The notes: generated by a model not told the origin, from the letters alone. Positions 1 through 8,687 are shown, counted from the stretch's first letter. The stretch: 13,823 bases of DNA from an uncultured Shinella sp. (GCA_946481465.1 CAMLOC010000026.1:1-13823), one strand, 5' to 3'. A program made the numbers and translations.

Positions 1-349
1 TCCTTCCGCCGCCGGACGGATCGCGTAACGTGTCGATGCGGGCGGGAGGAGGCGCTTTCGTTTTCTGCCGAAACGTACGGCAGGAGCGGAAGAGGCATGG
101 GAGCGTCGTGGCGCCTCATGGCCTTTCCTGCAATGCGGGATCGGCCGGCGGGTGACCGGAACGTACAAGGCTTCCCCCTTCCCCGGGTCGCGGGGTCGGT
201 TTGGGTCCGCCATGCAAGCAGGATGGCGGCGCATGTCCCCGGAAAGCGCGGAACGCGGTTTTCGGACAAGGCACCTGCGCCGACAGACTGTGCAGCGAAG
301 CCCTGCCATGCCTGAAGGAGGATGAGACCGCCTCCGAAGAACGCCTGGG

Positions 350-405
350 CCGCGCGAAAGCGAAGCCGCCACCATATCCCCTCCAGAGGCAACGCTTTCG
401 CGCGG
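350..405. repeat. Perfect 13-bp inverted repeat in hisB leader
   Basis: CCGCGCGAAAGCG at 350-362 is the exact reverse complement of CGCTTTCGCGCGG at 393-405, with 30 bases between. Two G-U pairs could extend the stem outward in RNA. No T-run follows, so it is not a simple terminator. It could be a leader-RNA stem or a pair of protein-binding half sites. Confidence 0.55.
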
Positions 406-419
406 TTCTCCGGATGAGG

Positions 420-442
420 GCAATTCCGGCATCCGGAATTGC
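420..442. repeat. Perfect 10-bp-arm palindrome in hisB leader
   Basis: GCAATTCCGG (420-429) and CCGGAATTGC (433-442) are exact reverse complements around the loop CAT. It lies 15 bases after the 13-bp inverted repeat and about 130 bases before the hisB start. The short 3-base centre and absence of a T tract suit either a DNA operator or a tight RNA hairpin rather than an intrinsic terminator. The function is unknown. Confidence 0.55.
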
Positions 443-574
443 GGAAGACAGGACGTTCCATCACCCCGGCGGCGCACCGTGCGGGCCGTTTTCCCCTGCG
501 CCGGAAACCCTCGAAAGACTGGCCTTTTGTGAAGAGCCCTGTTAAGGAGCGGCGACATTCTACCGGAGACCGCA

Positions 575-1168
575 ATGAGCCGCACCGCCAGCGTTTCGCG
601 CAAGACGAACGAGACCTCCGTCGCCGTCACCGTCGATATCGACGGCACCGGCACGTCGACCATTTCGACGGGCGTCGGTTTCTTCGATCACATGCTCGAG
701 CAGCTCTCGCGCCATTCGCTCATCGACATGGACATCAAGACCGAGGGCGACCTGCATGTCGACGACCACCACACGGTGGAAGACACGGGCATCGCCATCG
801 GCCAGGCCATCGCCAAGGCGCTGGGCGACCGCCGCGGCATCACGCGCTACGCCTCGCTCGACCTTGCCATGGACGAGACGATGACCCGCGCCGCCGTGGA
901 CGTCTCCGGCCGCCCCTTCCTCGTCTGGAACGTCACCTTCTCGGCCCCGAAGATCGGCACCTTCGACACCGAGCTGGTGCGCGAATTCTTCAACGCGCTC
1001 GCCCAGCACGCCGGCATCACGCTGCATATCCAGAACATCTACGGCGCGAACAACCATCATATCTCGGAGACGTGCTTCAAGGCCGTCGCGCGCGTGCTGC
1101 GCACCGCGACCGAGATCGATCCCCGCCAGGCGGGCCGCGTTCCCTCGACGAAGGGTTCGCTGGCCTGA
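575..1168 (+). CDS. hisB: Imidazoleglycerol-phosphate dehydratase (HisB)
   Basis: This cytosolic Mn-dependent enzyme dehydrates imidazole glycerol phosphate to imidazole acetol phosphate in histidine synthesis. The 197-residue product is the normal length for the monofunctional form, without the phosphatase domain fused in enterobacteria. Visible signatures are FDHML at 37-41, the metal-binding HHTVED at 65-70, and the second histidine-rich copy NNHHISE at 159-165, which reflects the duplicated fold. The ATG at 575 is preceded by GGAG at 565-568 with six bases of spacing. It is the first gene of a compact operon; the DUF2628 gene begins 25 bases after its stop. The long structured region before it is where operon control would be expected. 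Confidence 0.97.
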   Translation: MSRTASVSRKTNETSVAVTVDIDGTGTSTISTGVGFFDHMLEQLSRHSLIDMDIKTEGDLHVDDHHTVEDTGIAIGQAIAKALGDRRGITRYASLDLAMDETMTRAAVDVSGRPFLVWNVTFSAPKIGTFDTELVREFFNALAQHAGITLHIQNIYGANNHHISETCFKAVARVLRTATEIDPRQAGRVPSTKGSLA

Positions 1169-1193
1169 CGCCAGGGCACAGCTGGAGGCCGTC

Positions 1194-1664
1194 ATGGCCA
1201 CGTTCCTCGTTCTGATACCGCCGGGCGGCAAGCCCAAAGACGAAAATGCCCGGATCATCCGGGATCGCTTTTCCTGGATCGCGCTTTTCCTGCCGGTCCT
1301 CTGGCTGCTCTGGCATCGCGCCTGGCTTGCCGCCGCACTTGCCTTCGCCGTCCAGGCGCTCGGCTCGGCGGTCGCCGATCATCCCGTCTTCGGCCTTGCC
1401 GGCCTCGGCATCTGTCTCGCCACCAGCCTCCTCGTCGCGCTCGAAGGTCCGTCGATGGTCGTTGCCAGCCTTACGCGCCGTGGCTGGGCAGTGGACGCGG
1501 TGATCGTGGCCGACGACCGCGCGACGGCCGAAGAGATCTATGACATGGAAACCCCGGCCGGCGAGGCAGGGCCGCGCGAACGCGCCCTTCTCCCGGCAGC
1601 CGAAACCTCCGAACGCCGGCACGCTCCCATGCTCGGCCTCGTCGGTTTCAAGGAAGGACGCTGA
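1194..1664 (+). CDS. DUF2628-family small membrane protein
   Basis: The 156-residue product has a short polar N-terminus starting [12 protein letters not shown], three probable membrane segments (about 28-42, 43-60 and 66-84), and a hydrophilic C-terminal tail of about 70 residues containing an acidic stretch [13 protein letters not shown]. This agrees with the DUF2628 family, whose function is not known. GGAGG at 1184-1188 precedes the ATG. It lies between hisB and hisH, an insertion I remember as common in Rhizobiales his operons, and its TGA is one base before the hisH ATG, so the two are probably translationally coupled. A role in histidine synthesis is not implied by the sequence. Family recognition is from memory of the N-terminal pattern and context. 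Confidence 0.8.
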   Translation: MATFLVLIPPGGKPKDENARIIRDRFSWIALFLPVLWLLWHRAWLAAALAFAVQALGSAVADHPVFGLAGLGICLATSLLVALEGPSMVVASLTRRGWAVDAVIVADDRATAEEIYDMETPAGEAGPRERALLPAAETSERRHAPMLGLVGFKEGR

Positions 1665-1665
1665 A

Positions 1666-2307
1666 ATGCGCGTTGCGATCATCGACTACGGTTCGGGCAA
1701 CCTGCGCTCGGCCACCAAGGCCTTCGAACGGGCCGCGCGCGAGGCCGGCATGGATGCCGAGATCGACCTGACCGACAAGGCCGAACGCGTCGCCAGCGCG
1801 GACCGCATCGTGCTGCCCGGCGTCGGCGCCTATGCCGATTGCCGCCGCGGCCTCGATGCCGTGCCCGGCATGGTGGAGGCGCTGCGCGAGACCGTCGAGG
1901 CGAAGGCCCGTCCCTTCCTCGGCATCTGCGTCGGCATGCAGCTCATGTCCTCTCGCGGCCTCGAAAAGACCACCACCGAGGGCCTCGGCTGGATCAGGGG
2001 CGACGTCGTCGCGATGACGCCTTCCGATCCGGCGCTGAAGATCCCGCAGATCGGCTGGAACACCCTCACCCGCCGATACGCGCACCCGCTCTTCGACGGC
2101 ATCCCGGAGACGCTGCACGCCTATTTCGTGCACTCCTACCACCTCGCCGCCGAAAATCCCGACGAGGTGGTCGCAACCGTCGACTATGGCGGCCCGATGA
2201 CCGCCTTCGTCGCCAGCGGCAACAAGGCCGGCGCGCAGTTCCACCCGGAAAAGAGCCAGGCGCTCGGCCTTTCCCTCATCACCAATTTCCTGCGCTGGAA
2301 GCCCTGA
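1666..2307 (+). CDS. hisH: Imidazole glycerol phosphate synthase, glutaminase subunit HisH
   Basis: HisH is the class I glutamine amidotransferase subunit that hydrolyses glutamine and channels ammonia to HisF. The product is 213 residues. The nucleophile is Cys88 in GICVGMQ, and the remaining triad residues are His193 and Glu195 in QFHPEKS; the N-terminal IDYGSGNL and the PGVGAY motif at 51-56 are typical. The start is the ATG at 1666 because the protein then begins MRVAIIDYG as in the family and AAGGAAGG lies at 1650-1657; a longer in-frame extension to 1540 would overlap DUF2628 and is rejected. It ends 13 bases before hisA. Confidence 0.96.
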   Translation: MRVAIIDYGSGNLRSATKAFERAAREAGMDAEIDLTDKAERVASADRIVLPGVGAYADCRRGLDAVPGMVEALRETVEAKARPFLGICVGMQLMSSRGLEKTTTEGLGWIRGDVVAMTPSDPALKIPQIGWNTLTRRYAHPLFDGIPETLHAYFVHSYHLAAENPDEVVATVDYGGPMTAFVASGNKAGAQFHPEKSQALGLSLITNFLRWKP

Positions 2308-2320
2308 ACTGGAAAACGCC

Positions 2321-3055
2321 ATGATCCTCTTTCCCGCCATCGACCTGAAGGACGGCCAGTGCGTTCGCCTGAAACTCGGCGACATGGACCAGGCCACCGT
2401 CTACAATCCCGACCCGGCCGCCCAGGCGAAAGCCTTCGAGGACCAGGGGTTTGAATGGCTGCACGTCGTCGACCTCAACGGCGCCTTCGCCGGGGAAAGC
2501 GTCAACGGCGCGGCCGTCGACGCCATCCTCAAGGCGACGAAGAACCCGGTGCAGCTCGGCGGCGGCATCCGCACTTTGGCGCAGATCGAAAGCTGGCTGG
2601 CCCGCGGCCTTTCCCGCGTCATCCTCGGCACCGTCGCCGTGCGCGATCCGGCGCTGGTCATCGAGGCCTGCAAGAAATTCCCCGGCAAGGTCGCCGTCGG
2701 CATCGACGCCAAGGGCGGCAAGGTCGCCGTCGAGGGCTGGGCGGAAGCCTCCGAACTCGGCGTGATCGAGCTTGCGAAGAAGTTCGAAGGCGCCGGCGTC
2801 GCCGCGATCATCTACACGGATATAGACCGCGACGGCATCCTCGCCGGCATCAACTGGGCCTCGACGCTGGAACTTGCCGAGGCCGTCTCCATCCCCGTCA
2901 TCGCCTCCGGCGGCCTCGCCTCGATGGACGACATCCGCCGCCTCGTCGCCCCCGACGCCCGCAAGCTCGAAGGCGCGATTTCCGGCCGCGCGCTCTATGA
3001 CGGGCGCATCGATCCCGCCGAGGCGCTGGCGTTGATCCGAGGAGAAGCCGCATGA
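2321..3055 (+). CDS. hisA: Phosphoribosylformimino-5-aminoimidazole carboxamide ribotide isomerase (HisA)
   Basis: HisA is a (beta/alpha)8-barrel isomerase that converts ProFAR to PRFAR, the substrate of HisF/HisH. The 244-residue product starts [12 protein letters not shown]. The expected catalytic aspartates are present at Asp8 and Asp129 (VGIDAKGG), and the two half-barrel phosphate-binding loops show as QLGGGIR (78-84) and a C-terminal ASGGLAS. The barrel duplicates the same fold seen in hisF. The ATG at 2321 has only a weak purine stretch (CTGGAAAA) upstream. The TGA overlaps the hisF ATG by four bases (ATGA). Confidence 0.96.
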   Translation: MILFPAIDLKDGQCVRLKLGDMDQATVYNPDPAAQAKAFEDQGFEWLHVVDLNGAFAGESVNGAAVDAILKATKNPVQLGGGIRTLAQIESWLARGLSRVILGTVAVRDPALVIEACKKFPGKVAVGIDAKGGKVAVEGWAEASELGVIELAKKFEGAGVAAIIYTDIDRDGILAGINWASTLELAEAVSIPVIASGGLASMDDIRRLVAPDARKLEGAISGRALYDGRIDPAEALALIRGEAA

Positions 3056-3828
3056 CCCTCAAAGCCCGCGTCATTCCCTGCCTCGACGTGATGGACGGCC
3101 GCGTCGTGAAAGGCGTCAGCTTCGTCAATCTGGTCGATGCCGGCGACCCTGTGGAGTCGGCAAAAGCCTATGATGCAGCCGGTGCCGACGAACTCTGCTT
3201 CCTCGACATCACGGCCTCCTCCGACAACCGCGATACGATCTTCGACGTCGTGGCGCGCACGGCGGACCATTGCTTCATGCCGCTCACCGTCGGCGGCGGC
3301 GTGCGCGCGGTGGCGGATATCCGCAAGCTGCTGCTCGCCGGGGCCGACAAGGTGTCGATCAACTCGGCGGCCGTCGCCAATCCGGATTTCGTCGCGGAAG
3401 CCGCCGACAAATTCGGCAACCAGTGCATCGTCGTCTCGATCGATTCCAAGAAGGTCTCCGCCGAGGGCGAGGAAGACCGCTGGGAGATCTTCACCCATGG
3501 CGGCCGCAAGCCGACCGGCATCGACGCCGTCGCCTTTGCCGAGAAGATGGTGGAGCGCGGGGCGGGCGAACTGCTGCTCACCTCCATGGACCGCGACGGC
3601 CAGAAGGGCGGCTATGATATCGCGCTGACCCGCACCATCGCCGACCGCGTCTCGGTGCCGGTCATCGCGTCGGGGGGTGTCGGCACGCTCGACCATCTCG
3701 TCGAGGGCGTGCGCGACGGACATGCGACGGCGGTGCTCGCCGCCTCGATCTTCCACTTCGGCACCTATACGGTCGGCGAAGCCAAGCGCTACATGGCCGA
3801 GCATGGCATCGCCATGCGGCTCGACTGA
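3052..3828 (+). CDS. hisF: Imidazole glycerol phosphate synthase, cyclase subunit HisF
   Basis: HisF is the cyclase that joins PRFAR and ammonia from HisH, releasing imidazole glycerol phosphate for HisB and AICAR for purine synthesis. The product is 258 residues. Catalytic Asp12 (PCLDV) and Asp131 (SIDSKK) are in place, as are the phosphate loops TVGGGVR (79-85) and ASGGVGT near the C-terminus. Its start overlaps the hisA stop in an ATGA junction, with GAGGAG just upstream inside hisA serving as the binding site. The stop is followed ten bases later by hisE. Confidence 0.97.
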   Translation: MTLKARVIPCLDVMDGRVVKGVSFVNLVDAGDPVESAKAYDAAGADELCFLDITASSDNRDTIFDVVARTADHCFMPLTVGGGVRAVADIRKLLLAGADKVSINSAAVANPDFVAEAADKFGNQCIVVSIDSKKVSAEGEEDRWEIFTHGGRKPTGIDAVAFAEKMVERGAGELLLTSMDRDGQKGGYDIALTRTIADRVSVPVIASGGVGTLDHLVEGVRDGHATAVLAASIFHFGTYTVGEAKRYMAEHGIAMRLD

Positions 3829-3838
3829 GGAGAGAGCG

Positions 3839-4159
3839 ATGAGCGACTTTTCCCTTGCCGATCTCGAACGCATCGTCGATGCCCGCGCCAAGGCCGATCC
3901 GTCGGAAAGCTGGACGGCGAAACTCGTCGCCGCCGGACAGCAAAAGGCAGCGAAAAAGCTCGGAGAAGAGGCTGTCGAGACCGTTATCGCCGCAATCGAG
4001 GGCGAAAAGGCCGCCTTGACGAGCGAAACGGCCGATTTGCTCTATCATCTGATGGTCGTATTGAAAATCGGCGGCGTCCCGCTACAAGATGTCATGGAGG
4101 AGCTGGAACGGCGGACGAGCCAGTCCGGCCTCGTGGAGAAGGCCAGCCGGAAGAGTTGA
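3839..4159 (+). CDS. hisE: Phosphoribosyl-ATP pyrophosphohydrolase (HisE)
   Basis: HisE hydrolyses phosphoribosyl-ATP to phosphoribosyl-AMP in the second step of histidine synthesis. The 106-residue all-helical protein has the MazG-like metal-binding residues in LGEEAVE (41-47) and ETADLLYH (63-70). There is no HisI domain, so the cyclohydrolase is encoded elsewhere. The ATG at 3839 is chosen because it gives [10 protein letters not shown] and is preceded by GAGGAGAG overlapping the hisF stop; the frame remains open upstream to 3677 inside hisF, but that part is a shadow. The stop overlaps the coaA start by one base. Confidence 0.95.
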   Translation: MSDFSLADLERIVDARAKADPSESWTAKLVAAGQQKAAKKLGEEAVETVIAAIEGEKAALTSETADLLYHLMVVLKIGGVPLQDVMEELERRTSQSGLVEKASRKS

Positions 4160-5154
4160 TGATCCAGGCAGCGCGCGACAAGGACCAGGCGGATATCCCG
4201 GACGATTTCGGCAACCGCGACTATTCCCCCTACCGCTTCTTCTCGGCAGACGAATGGGCGCGCTTCCGCGCCGATACGCCCCTGACGCTGACCGCCGACG
4301 AGGTCCAGCGCCTGCGTTCGCTGGGCGATCCGATCGACCTCGACGAGGTCCGGCGCATCTACCTCTCGCTGTCGCGCCTCTTGTCGGCGCATGTCGAATC
4401 CTCGCAGATGCTCTTCGAGCAGCGCAAGCGCTTCCTCAGCCTCTCGGACGAGGCGAAGACGCCCTTCGTCATCGGCATCGCCGGCTCCGTCGCGGTCGGC
4501 AAATCGACGACGGCCCGCATCCTGATGGAACTATTGTCGCGCTGGCCGTCGAGCCCCAAGGTCGATCTCGTGACGACCGACGGCTTCCTCTATCCGAACG
4601 CCGTGCTCCAGCGCGAAAGCCTGATGGAGCGCAAGGGTTTCCCGGAGAGCTACGACATCGGCGCGCTGCTGCGCTTCCTGTCCGCCATCAAGGCCGGCAA
4701 GAAGGACGTCAAGGCGCCGACCTATTCGCACCTCACCTATGACGTGCTGCCCAACGCCTTCCGCACCGTCGACCGGCCGGATATCCTGATCTTCGAGGGC
4801 ATCAACGTCCTCCAGTCGCGCAACCTGCCGGCGGACGGCAAGATCGTGCCGATGGTCTCCGATTTCTTCGACTTCTCGATCTATATCGACGCCGAGGAGA
4901 CGCTGATCCACACCTGGTATGTGGACCGCTTCATGCGTCTTCGGGAAACGGCCTTCCGCAACCCGGATTCCTACTTCCACCGCTACGCGACGATCAGCGA
5001 GCAGGACGCCCTTGCGACCGCGGAAAACCTCTGGCGCAACATCAACCTGAAGAACCTGCACCAGAACATCCTGCCGACCCGCCCGCGCGCCGACCTCATC
5101 CTGCAGAAGGGCGAGAACCACCTCATCGAGACGGTGGCGCTGCGCAAGCTGTGA
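4159..5154 (+). CDS. coaA: Type I pantothenate kinase (CoaA)
   Basis: CoaA phosphorylates pantothenate with ATP, the controlling first step of coenzyme A synthesis. The product is 331 residues from the ATG at 4159, close to the usual type I length. The P-loop [12 protein letters not shown] lies at 106-117 and is followed by [10 protein letters not shown], whose aspartate is the expected catalytic base; the long conserved stretches [12 protein letters not shown] and [26 protein letters not shown] are diagnostic. The ATG shares an A with the hisE TGA (TGATG). A TTG at 4156 is in frame, but the GGAAG at 4149-4153 is spaced better for the ATG. It is the last gene of the his operon, and its end faces alkB 18 bases away. 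Confidence 0.96.
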   Translation: MIQAARDKDQADIPDDFGNRDYSPYRFFSADEWARFRADTPLTLTADEVQRLRSLGDPIDLDEVRRIYLSLSRLLSAHVESSQMLFEQRKRFLSLSDEAKTPFVIGIAGSVAVGKSTTARILMELLSRWPSSPKVDLVTTDGFLYPNAVLQRESLMERKGFPESYDIGALLRFLSAIKAGKKDVKAPTYSHLTYDVLPNAFRTVDRPDILIFEGINVLQSRNLPADGKIVPMVSDFFDFSIYIDAEETLIHTWYVDRFMRLRETAFRNPDSYFHRYATISEQDALATAENLWRNINLKNLHQNILPTRPRADLILQKGENHLIETVALRKL

Positions 5155-5172
5155 GCCGGCTTACGACCGAAG

Positions 5173-5790
5173 TCAGGGATTGACCCGGCGCAGCGTCAGG
5201 TTGATGCGCCCACCGTTCTTCAACAGCGTCGACGTGCCCGGATAGATCCGGTCGACGCCGTGGAAGATCAGCCGGCTCTCCCCGCCGAAGACGAAGACGT
5301 CGCCGCTCGAAAGGCGGAACGACCGGGTCGGATCGCTGCGTGAAACCCCGCCGACACGGAACAGGCACTGGTCGCCCAGCGACACCGAAACGACCGGCGC
5401 GGTAAATTCGCTCTCGTCCCGATCCTGATGCAGCCCCATTTTCGCGTCCGGATCGTAGAAATTGACGAGGCAGGCTTCCGGCGGCTTTGCAAAGCCGGAA
5501 ACCGCGTCCCACAAGGCCAGAAGCGCCTCGGGAATGGCCGGCCAGGGGAGACCGGTCTCGGGGTGGGTCGGCTGGTAGCGATAGCCGCCGTCCTTGTCCG
5601 TCACCCAGCCGAGCGGGCCGCAATTGGTCATGCGCACGGACATCGGCTTGCCGGTCTTCGGCATGCGCGGCACGAAGAGCGGGGCCTCGGTCACGATCTG
5701 CCTGATGGCGGCAACAAGGCCCTCCTGCGCCGGGCGGTCGAAGTGATCGGGAAAGTAGCGCAGCCCCGGGGCGAAGCCGCGCTCAGCCAT
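5173..5790 (-). CDS. alkB: AlkB-type alpha-ketoglutarate-dependent dioxygenase
   Basis: AlkB enzymes are Fe(II)/2-oxoglutarate dioxygenases that reverse N-alkyl damage in DNA or RNA. The product is 205 residues. The iron ligands are His121 and Asp123 (LHQDRDE) and His177 (IFHGVD). The 2-oxoglutarate-binding arginines are Arg195 and Arg201 in RINLTLRR, matching the RxNxTxR pattern of the family. A nucleotide-recognition lid is expected around residues 45-75. The ATG at 5790 is six bases after the kbp stop, so the two genes are probably co-transcribed. No Ada or LexA-like site was seen. It converges with coaA, and no terminator is visible in the 18-base gap. Confidence 0.93.
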   Translation of the reverse strand: MAERGFAPGLRYFPDHFDRPAQEGLVAAIRQIVTEAPLFVPRMPKTGKPMSVRMTNCGPLGWVTDKDGGYRYQPTHPETGLPWPAIPEALLALWDAVSGFAKPPEACLVNFYDPDAKMGLHQDRDESEFTAPVVSVSLGDQCLFRVGGVSRSDPTRSFRLSSGDVFVFGGESRLIFHGVDRIYPGTSTLLKNGGRINLTLRRVNP

Positions 5791-5796
5791 GCCCGC

Positions 5797-6309
5797 TCAC
5801 GCTTCCGCCGGGTCCGGGATGCGCAGCACCTGGCCGGGATAGATCTTGTCCGGATGGGACAGCATCGGCCGGTTGGCATCGAAGATCAGCGTGTGCTTGG
5901 CGCCCTTGCCCTTGCCATAGTAGGCCTCGGCGATCTTCCAGAGATTGTCGCCCTTCTTGACCGTGTGCAGGGTCGGGTCATTGGCGGGCGCGGAGACCTT
6001 CAGGAGTTCCGCCAGGTCGATTTTATCGAGCTTCAGGCCCGAATCGGCCGGCACGACCTTGAGATCGGCGGCTTCCACCTTGGAAATGCCCAGCGTGTTA
6101 CCGACGGCGATGACGGCCTTCTCGAAGGCTGTCTGGTCGGCCACGACACCCTTCAGCACGCATTTGTCGCCCTCGACGGAGACTTGGACATTCTGCGTGC
6201 CGAGATCGAAGGAATCGAGTTCCTTCTTGACCGCCGCCGCTTCCGGCACCTCGTCGTCGCCGATGCCGAGCTTCTTGCCGGCGTTCTTGATGAAGCTGAA
6301 GAGACCCAT
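5797..6309 (-). CDS. kbp: BON and LysM domain protein, Kbp/YgaU-like
   Basis: The 170-residue protein has a BON domain (about 24-87) and a C-terminal LysM domain (about 115-166). It resembles E. coli Kbp (YgaU), a cytoplasmic potassium-binding protein, at both ends: MGLFSFIKNAGKKL at the N-terminus, and ANRPMLSHPDKIYPGQVLRIP at the C-terminus apart from a few substitutions. It has no signal peptide, so despite the LysM domain it is probably not secreted. It is about 20 residues longer than the E. coli protein because of an insert between the domains (about 88-113). A strong GGGAGG lies at 6314-6319. It precedes alkB closely. Potassium binding in this organism is inference from the homologue. 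Confidence 0.88.
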   Translation of the reverse strand: MGLFSFIKNAGKKLGIGDDEVPEAAAVKKELDSFDLGTQNVQVSVEGDKCVLKGVVADQTAFEKAVIAVGNTLGISKVEAADLKVVPADSGLKLDKIDLAELLKVSAPANDPTLHTVKKGDNLWKIAEAYYGKGKGAKHTLIFDANRPMLSHPDKIYPGQVLRIPDPAEA

Positions 6310-6341
6310 GGCTACCTCCCTGATCCTCCTGAACTAAAGCA

Positions 6342-6366
6342 AAGCCTTGCCGCAAAGGAAAGGCTT
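6342..6366. repeat. Hairpin between arfB and kbp
   Basis: AAGCCTT (6342-6348) and AAGGCTT (6360-6366) form a perfect 7-bp stem with an 11-base loop. On the minus strand it is followed by TGCTTTAG, only a weak U-rich tail, and it sits between the arfB stop and the kbp start. It may be a weak terminator for arfB or part of the kbp leader. Confidence 0.3.
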
Positions 6367-6404
6367 CGTTTCACTCCCATGCATTAACGGCCGGGTCGCG
6401 GCGA

Positions 6405-6839
6405 TCATTCGCCGGTCGGCTTGCCGCGCATGCGTTTTACGTCCGACCGGCCCGACTTTTCCTTGAGCCGGCGTTCGACCGAGCCCTTCGTCGGCTTCGT
6501 CTTCTTGCGCACCGGCGGGGGCGGCTCGGCCGCCTTGAGGATCAGCTCCTTCAGCCGCTCGCGCGCATCCTCCCGGTTGCGCTCCTGGCTGCGGAAGCGG
6601 TTGGCCTCGATCATCAGCACGCCGTCCTTGGAGACCTTGCGGCCGGCGAGCCTTTCCGCATTGGCCTTCACGCGGTCGTTCAGCGAGGGCGAGTTGCGCA
6701 GGTCGAAGAAAAGCTGCACGGCCGTCGAGACCTTGTTGACGTTCTGCCCGCCCGGACCGCCCGCCAGCACGAACTGCTCGGTCAGTTCCCAGCCGGCAAT
6801 CGTGATCGAACTCTTGATGTAGAGGGGGGCGCTCGCCAT
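6405..6839 (-). CDS. arfB: Alternative ribosome-rescue factor ArfB (peptidyl-tRNA hydrolase)
   Basis: ArfB (YaeJ) releases peptides from ribosomes stalled on mRNAs without a stop codon. The 144-residue product has the catalytic GGQ motif at 30-32 within GGPGGQNVNKVSTAVQL, preceded by a typical class I release-factor-like domain, and a basic C-terminal tail of about 40 residues (RKKTKPTKGSVERRLKEKSG) that in this family enters the empty mRNA channel. It has no stop-codon-recognition domains. Two ATGs lie close together; the second (at 6839) is chosen because AAAGGA is then six bases upstream, whereas it abuts the first. A further in-frame extension to 6872 is not supported. Confidence 0.93.
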   Translation of the reverse strand: MASAPLYIKSSITIAGWELTEQFVLAGGPGGQNVNKVSTAVQLFFDLRNSPSLNDRVKANAERLAGRKVSKDGVLMIEANRFRSQERNREDARERLKELILKAAEPPPPVRKKTKPTKGSVERRLKEKSGRSDVKRMRGKPTGE

Positions 6840-6915
6840 GGACATTCCTTTCCCGGCCGTTTTAACCGGCACCGGGCCAAACGGGAAGCCGCCGCCGGAA
6901 ACGAAAGCGCAGACG

Positions 6916-6942
6916 AAAAACCCGGCCGCAAGGGCCGGGTTT
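6916..6942 (-). terminator. Intrinsic terminator of pckA
   Basis: On the minus strand AAACCCGGCC and GGCCGGGTTT form a perfect 10-bp GC-rich stem around a CTTGC loop, running into TTTTT (6920 down to 6916). It begins 23 bases after the pckA stop, which is the expected place for a rho-independent terminator. It would separate pckA from arfB transcription. Confidence 0.92.
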
Positions 6943-6965
6943 CACGTGAATCATCGGCAAAAGCC

Positions 6966-8576
6966 TTACTCGGCGGCGACCTTCAGGCCCGGCGCGGCGT
7001 CGCGCACGCCGCCGTCCACATGCTCCTCGAACTTCTCGAAGTTCGCGATGAACATGTCGACCAGCTTGCGGGCCTGCTTGTCATAGGCAGCGCCATTGGC
7101 CCAGGTCGAGCGCGGGTCGAGGATCTTCGTATCGACGCCCGGCACCGAAACGGGGACCTGGAAGCCGAAATTGTCGTCGCGGCGGAAGAGCGCGTCCTTC
7201 AGCGAGCCGTCGAGCGCGCTGGCGAGCAGGGTGCGCGTCGCCTTGATCGGCATGCGGCGGCCTTCGCCATAGGCACCGCCCGTCCAGCCGGTGTTGACCA
7301 GCCAGCAATCGACGCCGTGCTCGGCGATCAGCTCCTTCAGGAGGTTGCCGTAGACCGTCGGGTGACGCGGCATGAAGGGAGCACCGAAGCAGGTGGAGAA
7401 GGTGGCTTCCGGCTCGGTCACGCCACGCTCCGTGCCGGCGACCTTGGCGGTGTAGCCGGACAGGAAGTGATACATGGCCTGGTCCGGCGTCAATCGCGCG
7501 ATCGGCGGCATCACGCCGAAGGCATCGGCCGTCAGCATGATGATCGTCCTGGGATGCGGCGCGCGGCCGGTCTCGCTGGCATTCGGGATGAAGTCCAGCG
7601 GATAGGCGCAGCGGGTGTTTTCCGTCAGCGAACCGTCGTTGAAGTCCGGAACGCCATTGGCGTCGAGCACGACGTTCTCGAGGACGGAACCGAAACGCTG
7701 CGTCGTCGCGTAGATTTCCGGCTCGGCTTCTGCGGAAAGACGAATCGCCTTGGCGTAGCAGCCGCCTTCGAAGTTGAAGATGCCGTTTTCGCCCCAGCCG
7801 TGCTCGTCATCGCCGATCAGCGTGCGGGTCGGATCGGCCGACAGCGTCGTCTTGCCGGTGCCCGAGAGGCCGAAGAACACGGCCGCGTCGCCATCCGGGC
7901 CGACATTGGCCGAGCAGTGCATCGGCATGACCTTTTCCGACGGCAGCAGCCAGTTCAGAACGGTGAAGACCGACTTCTTCATCTCGCCGGCATAGAAGGT
8001 GCCGGCAATGAGCACGATGCCGCGCGTCAAATCGCAGGCGATCATGGTTTCCGTGCGGGCGCCGTGACGCTCCGGATCGGCCTTGAAGGTCGGCAGGTCG
8101 ATGATCGTCAGCTTCGGGGCGAAGGTCGCAAGGTCCTTCTCTTCCGGGCGGATGAGCAGGTTGCGGATGAACAGCGAATGCCAGGCGAGCTCCGTGACGA
8201 CGCGGGTCGGCAGGGCGTAGTCCGCATCGGCGCCGCCGACGAGATCCTGCACGAAGAGGTCGCGATCGGCCGCATGGGCCAGCATGTCGGCGTGCAGCAC
8301 GTCGAAATGCGCGCGCGAGACGGCCTTGTTGTTGTCCCACCAAATGGCGCCCTCGGTGTTTTCGTCGCGCACGACGAACTTGTCCTTGGGCGAGCGGCCG
8401 GTGTGCTGGCCGGTAAGAGCGCGAAGGGCGCCATGGGCGGTCTTGACAGCCTCGCCGCGACCGAGGGCCTCTTCATAAAGAGCCTCTGCTGCAAAGTTGT
8501 ACCGGACCGTGCCGTTGGTGTGGATACCCATCGCGGTGAGCCCCTGAGCGGGGTTGCGAACGCCAAGTTCCTGCAT
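6966..8576 (-). CDS. pckA: Phosphoenolpyruvate carboxykinase (ATP)
   Basis: PckA decarboxylates and phosphorylates oxaloacetate with ATP to give PEP, the entry to gluconeogenesis from C4-dicarboxylates. The 536-residue product matches the length I recall for rhizobial PckA. The P-loop GLSGTGKT is at 236-243, the second metal/phosphate motif GDDEHGW at 255-261, and [16 protein letters not shown] around 197-212 is typical. The ATG at 8576 is chosen: GGAGG lies 11 bases upstream. A TTG at 8594 would place the start before that site and is unlikely. It is divergent from chvI. In Sinorhizobium and Agrobacterium, pckA is known to respond to carbon source and, in Agrobacterium, to acid through ChvG/ChvI. 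Confidence 0.97.
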   Translation of the reverse strand: MQELGVRNPAQGLTAMGIHTNGTVRYNFAAEALYEEALGRGEAVKTAHGALRALTGQHTGRSPKDKFVVRDENTEGAIWWDNNKAVSRAHFDVLHADMLAHAADRDLFVQDLVGGADADYALPTRVVTELAWHSLFIRNLLIRPEEKDLATFAPKLTIIDLPTFKADPERHGARTETMIACDLTRGIVLIAGTFYAGEMKKSVFTVLNWLLPSEKVMPMHCSANVGPDGDAAVFFGLSGTGKTTLSADPTRTLIGDDEHGWGENGIFNFEGGCYAKAIRLSAEAEPEIYATTQRFGSVLENVVLDANGVPDFNDGSLTENTRCAYPLDFIPNASETGRAPHPRTIIMLTADAFGVMPPIARLTPDQAMYHFLSGYTAKVAGTERGVTEPEATFSTCFGAPFMPRHPTVYGNLLKELIAEHGVDCWLVNTGWTGGAYGEGRRMPIKATRTLLASALDGSLKDALFRRDDNFGFQVPVSVPGVDTKILDPRSTWANGAAYDKQARKLVDMFIANFEKFEEHVDGGVRDAAPGLKVAAE

Positions 8577-8623
8577 GGTCCAGTTTTCCTCCAAGGCAAC
8601 AAGACTGGGGTGAATTTTGCGAG

Positions 8624-8652
8624 AACCTAATGCGCGGCTGTCACAAAGACAA
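8624..8652 (-). promoter_or_regulatory. Candidate pckA promoter (weak)
   Basis: Reading the minus strand, TTGTCT (8652-8647) and TAGGTT (8629-8624) are separated by 17 bases and lie about 50 bases before the pckA start. The -35 box fits the rhizobial CTTGAC-type consensus in most positions, but the -10 is poor. Its location just downstream of the A+T-rich operator-like boxes supports it modestly. Confidence 0.3.
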
Positions 8653-8687
8653 GAGGGAAATAGAAATTAGGCAATGATATCAATTAA

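Larger units (their letters stand above)
1..574. other. Long non-coding region upstream of hisB
   Basis: I see no supported protein gene here. The open frames that cross it have no recognisable family, unsuitable ribosome binding sites and arginine/proline-rich shadow-like composition. One 31-codon frame at 322-417 starts directly against an AAGGAGG with no spacing, so it is unlikely to be translated. Structure is present: a 6-bp hairpin (65-70 with 78-83) and the two inverted repeats listed separately (350-405, 420-442). From memory, hslV lies divergently upstream of hisB in Rhizobiaceae; its start codon is not visible in this window, so that remains inference. A hisB promoter must lie in this region or further left, but no convincing -35/-10 pair could be picked out by eye. 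Confidence 0.6.

Noticed and set aside
322..417. 31-codon frame as a his-operon leader peptide
   Set aside because: It contains only two adjacent histidine codons, its Shine-Dalgarno-like tract touches the ATG with no spacing, and no attenuator with a T-run follows.
97..545. Open reading frames of 72 and 114 codons upstream of hisB
   Set aside because: They have no family resemblance, no proper ribosome binding site, composition expected of random GC-rich DNA, and they overlap each other.
5138..5195. 8-bp inverted repeat CGCTGCGC / GCGCAGCG across the coaA-alkB convergent junction
   Set aside because: Both arms encode a Leu-Arg pair (ALRK at the end of CoaA, TLRR near the end of AlkB) on opposite strands with the same favoured codons, and there is no T-run. 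Codon use explains it better than a terminator.
6941..6950. TTCACGTGAA 10-base palindrome between the pckA stop and its terminator
   Set aside because: It is short, overlaps the terminator stem by two bases, and lies at the 3' end of the gene, where an operator is not expected. It was kept only as a note.
7020..8630. 536-codon plus-strand frame antisense to pckA
   Set aside because: It is a mirror frame of the highly conserved pckA coding sequence in GC-rich DNA and has no family resemblance of its own.
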